Below are positions 1-5,084 of a stretch of 5,211 bases of DNA, in pieces. Each line of letters begins with the position of its first letter. Position 1 is the stretch's first letter. Both the position numbers and the translations under genes were made by a program. The stretch covers positions 1 through 5,211 of the forward strand of contig CADEEU010000262.1 of the NCBI GenBank assembly GCA_902826385.1, in the 5' to 3' direction. Origin of the DNA: an uncultured Acidobacteriota bacterium. Its GTDB lineage: Bacteria > Acidobacteriota > Blastocatellia > Pyrinomonadales > Pyrinomonadaceae. The notes under the pieces were generated by a model. It was not told the DNA's origin. It was given only the letters and a program-made list of their open reading frames with translations, and ran no database searches.

Positions 1-1330
1 CGCGAACATATTTGCCTAAAACGCGAGCATTATTTCCATAACCACGCGGATGCGGCACGCCCGAGCCAAAACTTCGCACGCCGCTGTCGGACGCGATCAT
101 CGTAAACGGCTGGCGCATAATGTTCTGCACGTCTTCCTCACCCATTACGCGATAGACCATCTGCGCTCCGCCCTTCTCGTACATTTCCAGAATCTGGTCG
201 ATCTGTGCGTCCAGCTTTTTCTTGCCCCTGGCCAACTGCGTGATCTCGAGAATGTTTTTGCCGTTGTATTCCGGATTCGCACGATAGCTCGCAACGTAAG
301 CAAAGCTAAAATCCTTAAACTCTTTCTTCTTCAGATCGTCTTTCATTTCCTGCACGATCTTTTTTCGCGTTTCCGGATCGGCTATTCGCTTCTTGCCTTC
401 TTCGCGTCCGCCGGCGATGGCCCAGTTCGGTATGCGCGAATCCAAAGATGTCGAAGACGCTGTGTAAGCATATTGATCGACCGTCACCTGCAGCCCGCGT
501 TTGCGAGCGGCCTCGACCAGTCCGATCGTCCTAAGACTGTCGCCCCACAACGCTTTGCTGGAGATCTTAAAGTGCGATATCTCGACCGGCATATTCGCCT
601 GCTCGCCGATATTGATCGCTTCGTTTACTGCTTTGACGACCTCGGTGCCCTCGTCGCGGATGTGGCTGGCGTAGGTGCCGCCGTATTTCGATGCGGATTT
701 CGCCAGCTCGACGACCTCTTCGGTTTTTGAATAAGTGCCCGGCACATAGATCAGTCCCGTCGCAAATCCGACCGCGCCTTCCTTCATGCCCTGCTCGACG
801 AGTTCGTTCATTTTCCGCTGTTCTTCCGGTGAAGGGTCGCGATTCTCAAGGCCCATAACCTTCGATCGGACCGAATTATGCCCGATCAGCGTGCCCAAGT
901 TTACGGCCAGCGGCTTCGTCTTAAACCGTCCGAGAAACTCGCCGATATCCGTGGCCGAGCCGCCGCAGTTGCCGGTGATCAGCGATGTAACGCCCATTCG
1001 GACAAAATTTTCAGCGGTCGGGTTGCCGAAAATATCCTCAGTATGTGCGTGAACATCGATAAATCCGGGTGCTGCGATCTGTCCTTTTGCGTCGATAACA
1101 TGTTTTGTATCGGCGTTCTCGACCCGGCCCACCTGGGCGATCTTTCCGTCTTTAATGGCGATCGCGCCGCGAAACCAAGGGTTGCCTGTGCCGTCGACGA
1201 TCCGGGCGTTAATGATGACCAGATCATAAGGTTCGACCGTCTGCCCGAAAGAGGGAAGAACAAACGACAAGATCAAACTTACAAGCACCAGGCAGGATTT
1301 GCTGCCATTGGTTTCTTCGCGAATAGTCAT
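1..1330 (-). CDS. Exported N-acyl-D-amino-acid deacylase-like amidohydrolase, C-terminus cut off by the window edge
   Basis: The first 443 codons are visible; the gene runs off the left edge, and family members of roughly 480-560 residues imply that most of it is here. By family, these metal-dependent hydrolases remove the N-acyl group from D-amino acids or related compounds. The visible motifs match the D-aminoacylase group. The metal-binding HAH pair is at residues 94 and 96 within GFIDVHAHTED. The bridging-type Cys122 lies in GNCGG, His223 in ASHIRDE, His253 in EISHFK and the catalytic Asp415 in ASDSG. The signature HPRGYG follows near residue 424. An N-terminal region with a hydrophobic stretch (residues 13-28) ending SFG|Q looks like a signal peptide, so the enzyme probably acts in the periplasm or outside the cell. 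The start is the ATG at 1330; no strong ribosome site precedes it, and in-frame TTG codons lie just upstream. The exact substrate (D-amino acid, dipeptide or other N-acyl compound) is not determined. Family assignment is firm. Confidence 0.93.
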   Translation of the reverse strand, partial: MTIREETNGSKSCLVLVSLILSFVLPSFGQTVEPYDLVIINARIVDGTGNPWFRGAIAIKDGKIAQVGRVENADTKHVIDAKGQIAAPGFIDVHAHTEDIFGNPTAENFVRMGVTSLITGNCGGSATDIGEFLGRFKTKPLAVNLGTLIGHNSVRSKVMGLENRDPSPEEQRKMNELVEQGMKEGAVGFATGLIYVPGTYSKTEEVVELAKSASKYGGTYASHIRDEGTEVVKAVNEAINIGEQANMPVEISHFKISSKALWGDSLRTIGLVEAARKRGLQVTVDQYAYTASSTSLDSRIPNWAIAGGREEGKKRIADPETRKKIVQEMKDDLKKKEFKDFSFAYVASYRANPEYNGKNILEITQLARGKKKLDAQIDQILEMYEKGGAQMVYRVMGEEDVQNIMRQPFTMIASDSGVRSFGSGVPHPRGYGNNARVLGKYVR

Positions 1331-1372
1331 AGTCAACGTAGGTTCAAGCAAACTACAGATAAAAAAGCATTC

Positions 1373-1466
1373 TTTCTCGGCGAACTCTGCGACAAACTCT
1401 GCTCCCTCTGCGTTAGATTAAATTGAACGCAGAGGCCGCCGAGGTTACGCAGAGTTCGCTGAGAAA
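1373..1466. repeat. 94-bp imperfect inverted repeat; possible terminator of the TerC-family gene
   Basis: The outer arms are 1373-1391 and 1448-1466 and pair at 18 of 19 positions (TTTCTCGGCGAACTCTGCG against its complement with one change). The inner arms 1406-1414 and 1426-1434 (CTCTGCGTT / AACGCAGAG) pair perfectly around an 11-base AT-rich loop. The stretches between are only partly complementary. The repeat begins 10 bases after the stop codon of the TerC-family gene. On the minus strand a run of six T (complement of 1361-1366) follows the stem after a short spacer, so it could end that transcript. The repeated CTCTGCG words also look like a dispersed intergenic palindromic repeat; both may be true. 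Confidence 0.75.
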
Positions 1467-1476
1467 CCTCTTCTCG

Positions 1477-2256
1477 TCATTTCGCCTCCGCCACAGGCTC
1501 GTCGTCTTCGTACGGATTATGCAGAATGACAGGCTGAGCTTTCCGCCGCAGCCGCATGTTTAAGAATTCGACCACGATGGAAAACGCCATCGCGAAATAG
1601 ATATATCCCTTCGGAATCTTCTGATCAAAACTTTCGGCCACCAGCATCACGCCGATGAGCAGCAGGAAAGAAAGCGCCAGCATTTTCACCGTCGGGTGGC
1701 GCTGGACAAAGTTGCCGACCGGGCCGGCGAAAAACATCATCGCGGCGATAGATATTACGACGGCCGCAATCATTATCCAGATGCCGTTCTCGCCGAACTG
1801 TGTGCTCACCATGCCGACCGCGGTGATCACCGAATCGAGCGAAAAAACAATATCGAGAACGACGATCTGAGTGATCACTCCGGCAAATCCCGAATAGACT
1901 TTTTTTGCCGAGTGCCCCTCTTCACCTTCGAGGGAACCGTGTATTTCGTGCGTCGCTTTCGCGATTAGAAATAACCCGCCGATCAGCAGCACCAGGTCTT
2001 TGCCTGAAATTTCCTGCCCCCAAATTGTAAACAAGGGCGCCGTCAGACCGATCACCCACGAAAGTGAAAAAAGTAGTATGACCCGCATGATAAACGCGAG
2101 CGAAAGACCTATATAACGCGCCTTCGCCTGCTGATCGGGTGGCAGTTTGCCGGCGAGAATCGAAATAAAAATTACATTGTCGATGCCAAGCACGAGTTCG
2201 AGAACCGTAAGCGTAGCGAACGCGATCCAGACATTTGGGTCAGCAAGAAATTCCAT
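1477..2256 (-). CDS. TerC-family integral membrane protein (Alx/YkoY-like, probable metal exporter)
   Basis: This 259-residue protein has about seven hydrophobic segments (near residues 9-32, 48-72, 84-100, 124-150, 158-179, 190-209 and 217-235) and sits in the inner membrane. The two acidic membrane motifs that define the family are intact: ELVLGIDN (Glu20, Asp26, Asn27) in the first helix and VVLDIVFSLDSV (Asp135, Asp141) in the fourth. Relatives were first noted for tellurite resistance. Several, such as Alx and YkoY, are implicated in manganese export, often to supply exported metalloenzymes. Which ion this one handles is not visible. Length and the charged C-terminal tail (residues 236-259) are normal for the short form without CBS or CorC domains. 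It starts at the ATG at 2256, with no strong ribosome site but a good -10 element about 42 bases upstream. The gaps on both sides carry hairpins, so it is probably monocistronic. Confidence 0.95.
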   Translation of the reverse strand: MEFLADPNVWIAFATLTVLELVLGIDNVIFISILAGKLPPDQQAKARYIGLSLAFIMRVILLFSLSWVIGLTAPLFTIWGQEISGKDLVLLIGGLFLIAKATHEIHGSLEGEEGHSAKKVYSGFAGVITQIVVLDIVFSLDSVITAVGMVSTQFGENGIWIMIAAVVISIAAMMFFAGPVGNFVQRHPTVKMLALSFLLLIGVMLVAESFDQKIPKGYIYFAMAFSIVVEFLNMRLRRKAQPVILHNPYEDDEPVAEAK

Positions 2257-2271
2257 AAAAAGATTGTGTTC

Positions 2272-2303
2272 TTCAAATGAGAAATTTGAACTAGAAGATT
2301 ATA
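2272..2303 (-). promoter_or_regulatory. Probable promoter of the TerC-family gene with a palindrome at the start site
   Basis: On the minus strand a perfect TATAAT (complement of 2298-2303) lies 41 bases before the ATG. No good -35 hexamer is visible at 16-18 bases. The predicted transcription start, near 2290, coincides with a palindrome, TTCAAAT (2272-2278) spaced by five bases from ATTTGAA (2284-2290), which could be an operator or a short 5' hairpin. The leader would be only about 35 bases, too short for the yybP-ykoY manganese riboswitch often found before such genes. Confidence 0.45.
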
Positions 2304-2350
2304 CAACGAGAGAGAAAATAATGATGAATGGTGAGCGGGGATTGATTCCT

Positions 2351-2392
2351 CTATTGCCGAGCGACAAGCCATGCTTTTCCGCTCGGCGATAG
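2351..2392. repeat. 13-bp stem hairpin between the TerC-family and exported-protein genes
   Basis: CTATTGCCGAGCG (2351-2363) faces CGCTCGGCGATAG (2380-2392). The 13-bp stem has one G-T pair and a 16-base loop, which itself holds a small AAGC/GCTT stem. Weak pairing continues outward for a few bases. No T-run follows on either strand, so it is more likely a REP-like palindrome or an RNA-stabilising hairpin than a complete intrinsic terminator. Confidence 0.7.
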
Positions 2393-2402
2393 GGAAGCGT
2401 TC

Positions 2403-2424
2403 AAAAACCCTCGGCCAAGTTTTT
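2403..2424 (-). terminator. Weak terminator-like element after the exported-protein gene
   Basis: Read on the minus strand, AAAAAC and GTTTTT flank a short GC-rich loop, giving a symmetric A5...T5 structure. It starts 11 bases after the stop codon at 2435. The stem proper has few GC pairs, so termination strength is doubtful. The symmetry would let it work in both directions. Confidence 0.35.
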
Positions 2425-2434
2425 CTTCGCTCGA

Positions 2435-2953
2435 CTAATTGGACGCTCTGCACGGTCGAGTCACAGCTTTATCGGCAGCCCGCCGGGCCTCCATGTTGTG
2501 CGATCGAGTCGGCTTTAATGTGTCCGTGACGCAAACGGAATTTTTCGCGATCTTTACGACGACAAGATAGGACATCGTCTTCGACACGTCTTCGGGGTCC
2601 ACGCTCACGTTGTAGCGGACGATCAGCGCCACCGGCGTTTTGCCCTTCATCCTCCACTCGGCCTTCTCGCCCAAGCTGGAAAATCCGCCGCCCCCGATCC
2701 GCCAAAGATTCAGCTCCGTCTTCTTGCCCCGCCCGTCGATCACATTCACCGACTGCCGCAAATCACCCTCCAACACCTGCAGCTTATAACCACCCACACC
2801 CCTGCACTCGCCAAGGTACGAGCCACCCTCATCCGGATTCGATTCCAGAGTCTTGCAGGATTTTTCGTCAAGGTTCGTGTAAACACTAGTATTCTGAGCG
2901 GAGATGGTGATCGCGGTGAGTGATAACACAGCAATTAGGATCAGGATTTTCAT
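2435..2953 (-). CDS. Small exported protein of unknown function with four cysteines
   Basis: This 172-residue protein belongs to no family I can name. Residues 1-19 form a clear signal peptide: Lys2, then a hydrophobic core, ending ISA before QNTS. The mature protein is therefore predicted to be exported. It has exactly four cysteines (33, 50, 141 and 168), which could form two disulfides. A Gly-rich section (GVGGYKLQVLEGDLRQS near residues 52-68, GGGG at 87-90) precedes beta-strand-like segments such as VALIVRYNVSV and YLVVVKIA. The tail (150-172) is polar and basic. I chose the ATG at 2953 because the signal peptide begins there; a TTG six codons upstream would only add polar residues. It is flanked on both sides by non-coding DNA and appears to be a single-gene unit. 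An envelope role is inferred from export alone. Confidence 0.85.
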   Translation of the reverse strand: MKILILIAVLSLTAITISAQNTSVYTNLDEKSCKTLESNPDEGGSYLGECRGVGGYKLQVLEGDLRQSVNVIDGRGKKTELNLWRIGGGGFSSLGEKAEWRMKGKTPVALIVRYNVSVDPEDVSKTMSYLVVVKIAKNSVCVTDTLKPTRSHNMEARRAADKAVTRPCRASN

Positions 2954-2959
2954 GCCCAA

Positions 2960-2965
2960 ATTATC
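2960..2965 (-). promoter_or_regulatory. Possible -10 element immediately upstream of the exported-protein gene
   Basis: GATAAT on the minus strand ends six bases before the ATG, with no convincing -35. If used, it would give a leaderless or nearly leaderless mRNA, consistent with the absence of a Shine-Dalgarno sequence before this start. Evidence is limited to one hexamer. Confidence 0.25.
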
Positions 2966-3087
2966 GCACAAAGTCGGAATTAGTTGTTTTCTTCCGTTCC
3001 GTTCTATTTCCTCTTCTTTCGTGGTTGGTTTCTTAACTTGCAGAAAAAGAGAAGGTTAACACCGAACAAGAGAATAAGAAGATAAGA
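2966..3087. other. Intergenic stretch without a gene; purine-rich on the plus strand at its right end
   Basis: No coding frame with protein-like composition is seen on either strand. From about 3043 the plus strand is strongly purine-rich with a loose 8-base period (variants of AAGAGAAT, AAGAAGAT, AAGAAAGC). The left part is correspondingly pyrimidine-rich. It leads directly into the repeat cluster that begins near 3088. Confidence 0.5.
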
Positions 3088-3155
3088 AAGCTTCGGAGCA
3101 TCGATAGAGCAGCCCCAAGCCTTAAGCTGCGGAGCAGCGACAGAATGTAGCCCCA
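3088..3155. repeat. Pair of imperfect direct repeats of 30 and 32 bases
   Basis: Unit 3088-3117 and unit 3124-3155 share the order AAGCT-CGGAGCA-CGA-AGA-G-AGCCCCA, with four substitutions and a 2-base indel. Only six bases separate them. The second unit runs straight into the CCCCAGGT hairpin. They look like two copies of one dispersed intergenic repeat module that have diverged. Confidence 0.7.
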
Positions 3156-3179
3156 GGTGAAGCAAAGCGGAACCTGGGG
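3151..3179. repeat. Hairpin with CCCCAGGT / ACCTGGGG arms
   Basis: Perfect 8-bp arms (3151-3158 and 3172-3179) enclose a 13-base loop containing GAAGCAAAGCGGA. The same design, a CCCAGG-type stem with an AGC-rich loop, recurs twice within the compound palindrome to the right (3262-3299 and, inverted, 3398-3428). All three are members of one repeat family. Confidence 0.75.
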
Positions 3180-3203
3180 TCAGGCGGGAATTGGCCTAAA
3201 GCC

Positions 3204-3230
3204 CACGAAGTAGGCGACAGACTACTCGTG
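3204..3230. repeat. Hairpin with CACGAAGTAG / CTACTCGTG arms
   Basis: The arms 3204-3213 and 3222-3230 pair along nine bases with one bulged A, around the loop GCGACAGA. An alternative fold pairs GGCGAC (3213-3218) with GTCGCC (3236-3241), linking this hairpin to the next repeat unit. Confidence 0.6.
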
Positions 3231-3235
3231 CTTCA

Positions 3236-3454
3236 GTCGCCAACGGCGACCAATATTAAAGCCTGGGGTGCGGTGAGCAATAGCGAACGAAACCCCAGGA
3301 CAATCACGCCACGACCAACCGGTCGCTGTAGGCGACCAACAATCACGCACACGCCGTATTCGTCGCCTTCAGCGACGGCCATCCACCGCGCACCAAACCC
3401 AGGGGTCCGCCAAAGGCTCCACCCTGGGCTTTAATATCCGTCGCCGTTGGCGAC
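3236..3454. repeat. 219-bp compound palindrome with nested hairpins
   Basis: The left arm 3236-3269 and the reverse complement of 3421-3454 agree at about 30 of 34 positions. Each arm starts with its own hairpin (GTCGCC, 3-base loop, GGCGAC), then a TATTAAAGCC linker, then half of a CCCAGG-type stem. Nested inside are stems CCTGGGGT/ACCCCAGG (3262-3269, 3292-3299), GGTCGC/GCGACC (3321-3326, 3332-3337), CGTCGC/GCGACG (3361-3366, 3372-3377) and CCCAGGG/CCCTGGG (3398-3404, 3422-3428). A direct word CAATCACGC occurs at 3301 and 3340. I see no gene inside. It resembles a mobile palindromic (REP/MITE-like) intergenic element built from inverted modules. Confidence 0.8.
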
Positions 3455-3459
3455 CCTTC

Positions 3460-3612
3460 TTAAAGTGGAAATTGCAGATGAAACGCCTGTGTTAAGAACC
3501 GTTCTACATCATGAATAAAATCGCTCACGTCGTCGTCCGGTACAGTCACGTCTGCTTTGCGGTGAATAAAATTATTTCGTCGCTCAATGAAATCAGTTGC
3601 AATAGACGGCAC
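3460..3612 (-). pseudogene. Probable C-terminal remnant of a HEPN-domain protein
   Basis: This 50-codon frame (from a GTG at 3612; the frame is closed by TAA at 3622-3624) reads IERRNNFIHRKADVT and then DDDVSDFIHDVERFL. Arg12-Asn13 followed by His17 matches the R-N-x-x-x-H motif of HEPN domains, which in many members is an RNase active site (family knowledge). The acidic amphipathic helix after it also fits the last helix of that fold. Complete HEPN proteins are about 100 residues or more; the helices before the motif are absent, and DNA further upstream is occupied by the opposite-strand promoter and small gene. It ends 5 bases from the compound palindrome. I read it as a truncated antitoxin/toxin-type or defence gene remnant. 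A small stand-alone protein is possible, since the frame itself has no internal stop. The assignment rests on motif and composition only. Confidence 0.5.
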
Positions 3613-3643
3613 ATTCGGATATTATTTCACAACGGTCGTTGTG
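3597..3643 (+). promoter_or_regulatory. Promoter with an overlapping palindromic operator candidate
   Basis: TTGCAA (3597-3602) and TATTAT (3620-3625) are spaced by exactly 17 bases, a good sigma70-type arrangement. The expected transcription start, near 3632, falls inside CACAACGGTCGTTGTG (3628-3643), a perfect 7-bp inverted repeat with a 2-base centre. A repressor bound there would block initiation. The leader to the ATG at 3675 would be about 43 bases. The position suggests control of the three downstream genes, possibly by the operon's own helix-turn-helix protein (inference). Confidence 0.55.
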
Positions 3644-3674
3644 CCGCATTAAGATAGTTAGAACAAACCCACAA

Positions 3675-3830
3675 ATGAAAAAAATCGAAACCCCACAAGA
3701 GAATGAAGACAATCTAAGCGACGAGGAATTTGACGAGAGGGAGGCGCGGGAGCGGTATCCTTGGTTGTATGAGAAGAACAATGGATCGGAGCGTCGGGAT
3801 TGGTCGTATGACGATGAAAGACCCAATTAA
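3675..3830 (+). CDS. Small acidic hydrophilic protein (51 residues), unknown function
   Basis: I recognise no family. The protein has 17 Asp/Glu against 9 Lys/Arg, is helix-prone in the middle (DEEFDEREARER, residues 16-27), and carries an aromatic cluster YPWLY at 28-32 and WSY at 43-45. It has no signal peptide or membrane segment, so it is cytoplasmic. The ATG at 3675 is preferred over an in-frame TTG at 3639 because the latter lies inside the predicted promoter-operator. No Shine-Dalgarno is visible. It is the first gene after the promoter and ends 17 bases before the ATPase start, so the two are probably co-transcribed and perhaps coupled. Small acidic first genes of such operons can be regulators or partner proteins of the ATPase, but nothing in the sequence proves this. 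Confidence 0.6.
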   Translation: MKKIETPQENEDNLSDEEFDEREARERYPWLYEKNNGSERRDWSYDDERPN

Positions 3831-3847
3831 GCCCGAAACATCAGAAG

Positions 3848-5083
3848 GTGCTTGAACGGGAGCGGGCAAAGTGGTTTGCGCACCAGCACTATGTTGGGCT
3901 GAACGGCACGAACTATCATTTTCTTCATGAACTGACGGACGAGCACCTGCCGGACCTTCAGTTTACGCGTTACAACAACCTGTTTGTCGCCCGTCCGGCA
4001 AATGCCTATCTTGAAACGTCCGTTGTGCGGAAACCAAGGCGGCGATTGTTCGGCGATTTTTGGCGTGAGGACGAGTTGGTGCTGCTTTTTGCCGATACCG
4101 GTCTTGGGAAAAGTGCCCTGGCGGTGCAAATCGCACGGGCTCTTGCGGGCGGTGAAAAAATCGAGCCGTTCGAGATGCAGACCGATCCGCAGCGTGTTCT
4201 CTATTTCGATTTCGAGTTGACGGACGAGCAGTTTACGGCCCGTTACAGTGACCCGGATACGGACGCAACCGCAAGTTCAGACGCTTCGGATCAGGGAAAC
4301 CCCGAACGGCTTTTTCCGCTCAACTTTATCCGCTGTGCACCGCGCGAAGATTGGGACGTTCCCGAAGAGTTCGAAGACCTTCACAACTTTATCGTCCATT
4401 CCATCGTGGACACGATCCAGTTTGTCGAAGCAAAGGTCGTCATCCTCGACAACCTGACTTGGCTGTCCGCAAGCACCGAAAATACGGTTGCGGCACAGCG
4501 ACTGATGAGAATGCTCCTGGCGCTCAGGAACCGGCTGGGGCTTTCGATTTTGGTGCTTGCCCACACGCCGAAAATGCGCGGCGGCCTGCCGATCGACCTA
4601 ACTCACCTGCAAGGGTCGAAGATGCTCGCGAACTTTGCCGACAACGTCTTCGCCATGGGCCGAAGCAGTAATTCGCCCGACCTCAGGTACCTGAAACCGA
4701 TCAAACAACGGAACTCTGCCGTAAGTTTTGACGAAAAAAATGTGCCCGTGATGCGGCTGGGCAAACAGGGCCGCATGCTCGGATTTACGTTCGTCGGTCA
4801 CGAACCCGAAAGCCGTCACCTCGAAGGCCATCTTCACGGAGCCGCACTGACCGAAGCCATCCGCCGCGATCGAATCACGCGGGCTGTGGAATTGGCCAAC
4901 GGCGGCGACACGTTTCGCGAAATCGCCGAAAAGCTGGGCGTTGGAGTTTCAAGCATTACAAGGTTCTTGAAGGATGATGAGGCAAAAACGCCGATTCTTG
5001 CGCCGCCTTGCGCCGGTTGCGCCGACACCACGGCGCGGCGCAAAAATCGCGATATTCGACAGCGGGGACAAGGAGCTAAATAG
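3848..5083 (+). CDS. RepA/KaiC-like P-loop ATPase with C-terminal helix-turn-helix
   Basis: This 411-residue protein has a RecA-fold ATPase core of the RepA-like (AAA_25) type. The Walker A motif is ADTGLGKS (82-89), with Ala in place of the usual first Gly but Gly87, Lys88 and Ser89 intact. YFDFEL (119-124) supplies the likely catalytic Glu123. Walker B is VVILDN (Asp201). LVLAHTPK (235-242) and the following LQGSKMLANFADNVFAMG (254-271) fit the sensor region of plasmid RepA-like ATPases. A polar insert (about 134-150) separates strands. Residues 345-376 (REIAEKLGVGVSSITRFLK) form a classic helix-turn-helix, so the protein probably binds DNA. Known relatives act as replicative helicases or helicase loaders on plasmids and integrated elements; the role here is inferred. 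The only start in the open frame is GTG at 3848, after a TGA at 3815-3817 and with a poorly placed AGAAGG. An ATG at 3814 in the next frame suggests that the true N-terminus may be frameshifted. The downstream gene is closely coupled. Confidence 0.85.
   Translation: MLERERAKWFAHQHYVGLNGTNYHFLHELTDEHLPDLQFTRYNNLFVARPANAYLETSVVRKPRRRLFGDFWREDELVLLFADTGLGKSALAVQIARALAGGEKIEPFEMQTDPQRVLYFDFELTDEQFTARYSDPDTDATASSDASDQGNPERLFPLNFIRCAPREDWDVPEEFEDLHNFIVHSIVDTIQFVEAKVVILDNLTWLSASTENTVAAQRLMRMLLALRNRLGLSILVLAHTPKMRGGLPIDLTHLQGSKMLANFADNVFAMGRSSNSPDLRYLKPIKQRNSAVSFDEKNVPVMRLGKQGRMLGFTFVGHEPESRHLEGHLHGAALTEAIRRDRITRAVELANGGDTFREIAEKLGVGVSSITRFLKDDEAKTPILAPPCAGCADTTARRKNRDIRQRGQGAK
4998..5043. repeat. 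Three direct TTGCGCCG repeats plus one inverted copy inside the ATPase gene
   Basis: TTGCGCCG occurs at 4998-5005, 5008-5015 and 5017-5024, spaced 9-10 bases apart. An inverted copy, CGGCGCAA, lies at 5036-5043. They encode the Ala/Cys-rich tail around APPCAGCAD, which lies beyond the helix-turn-helix. The roughly one-helical-turn spacing resembles binding-site arrays (iterons), but local GC-rich codon repetition is an alternative. Confidence 0.5.
5071..5075 (+). promoter_or_regulatory. Ribosome binding site of the third operon gene
   Basis: AGGAG lies inside the last codons of the ATPase gene and nine bases before the ATG at 5085. It is the only strong Shine-Dalgarno sequence in the window. 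It fixes the start of the next gene and implies translational coupling. Confidence 0.7.
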
Positions 5084-5084
5084 A

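Noticed and set aside
50..1426. Several long plus-strand reading frames (50-730, 786-1052, 878-1426).
   Set aside because: They lie antisense to, or run past the start of, the amidohydrolase gene, whose minus-strand frame carries all expected catalytic motifs. Their own translations show no domain character.
1655..1968. Plus-strand frames opposite the TerC-family gene.
   Set aside because: They are antisense shadows; the minus-strand frame has the defining membrane motifs.
2257..2434. A yybP-ykoY-type manganese riboswitch upstream of the TerC-family gene.
   Set aside because: The apparent -10 element leaves a leader of only about 35 bases, and the conserved riboswitch core was not seen. The upstream hairpin at 2351-2392 does not fit its architecture.
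3228..3434. A 68-codon plus-strand reading frame.
   Set aside because: It lies almost entirely within the compound palindrome, and its composition simply reflects repeat arms.
3088..3454. A CRISPR array.
   Set aside because: The repeats differ in sequence, size, spacing and orientation and are mainly palindromes; there are no uniform repeats with unique spacers and no cas genes.
3511..3657. A 48-codon plus-strand frame beginning MNKIAHVVV.
   Set aside because: It is in exact antisense register with the HEPN-like fragment, overlaps the promoter-operator, and is less protein-like than the minus-strand translation.
3593..4129. Minus-strand frames opposite the small acidic gene and the start of the ATPase gene.
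   Set aside because: The Ser/Phe-rich translation at 3593-3826 is the complement of acidic codons in the plus-strand gene, and 3827-4129 overlaps the well-supported ATPase coding region.
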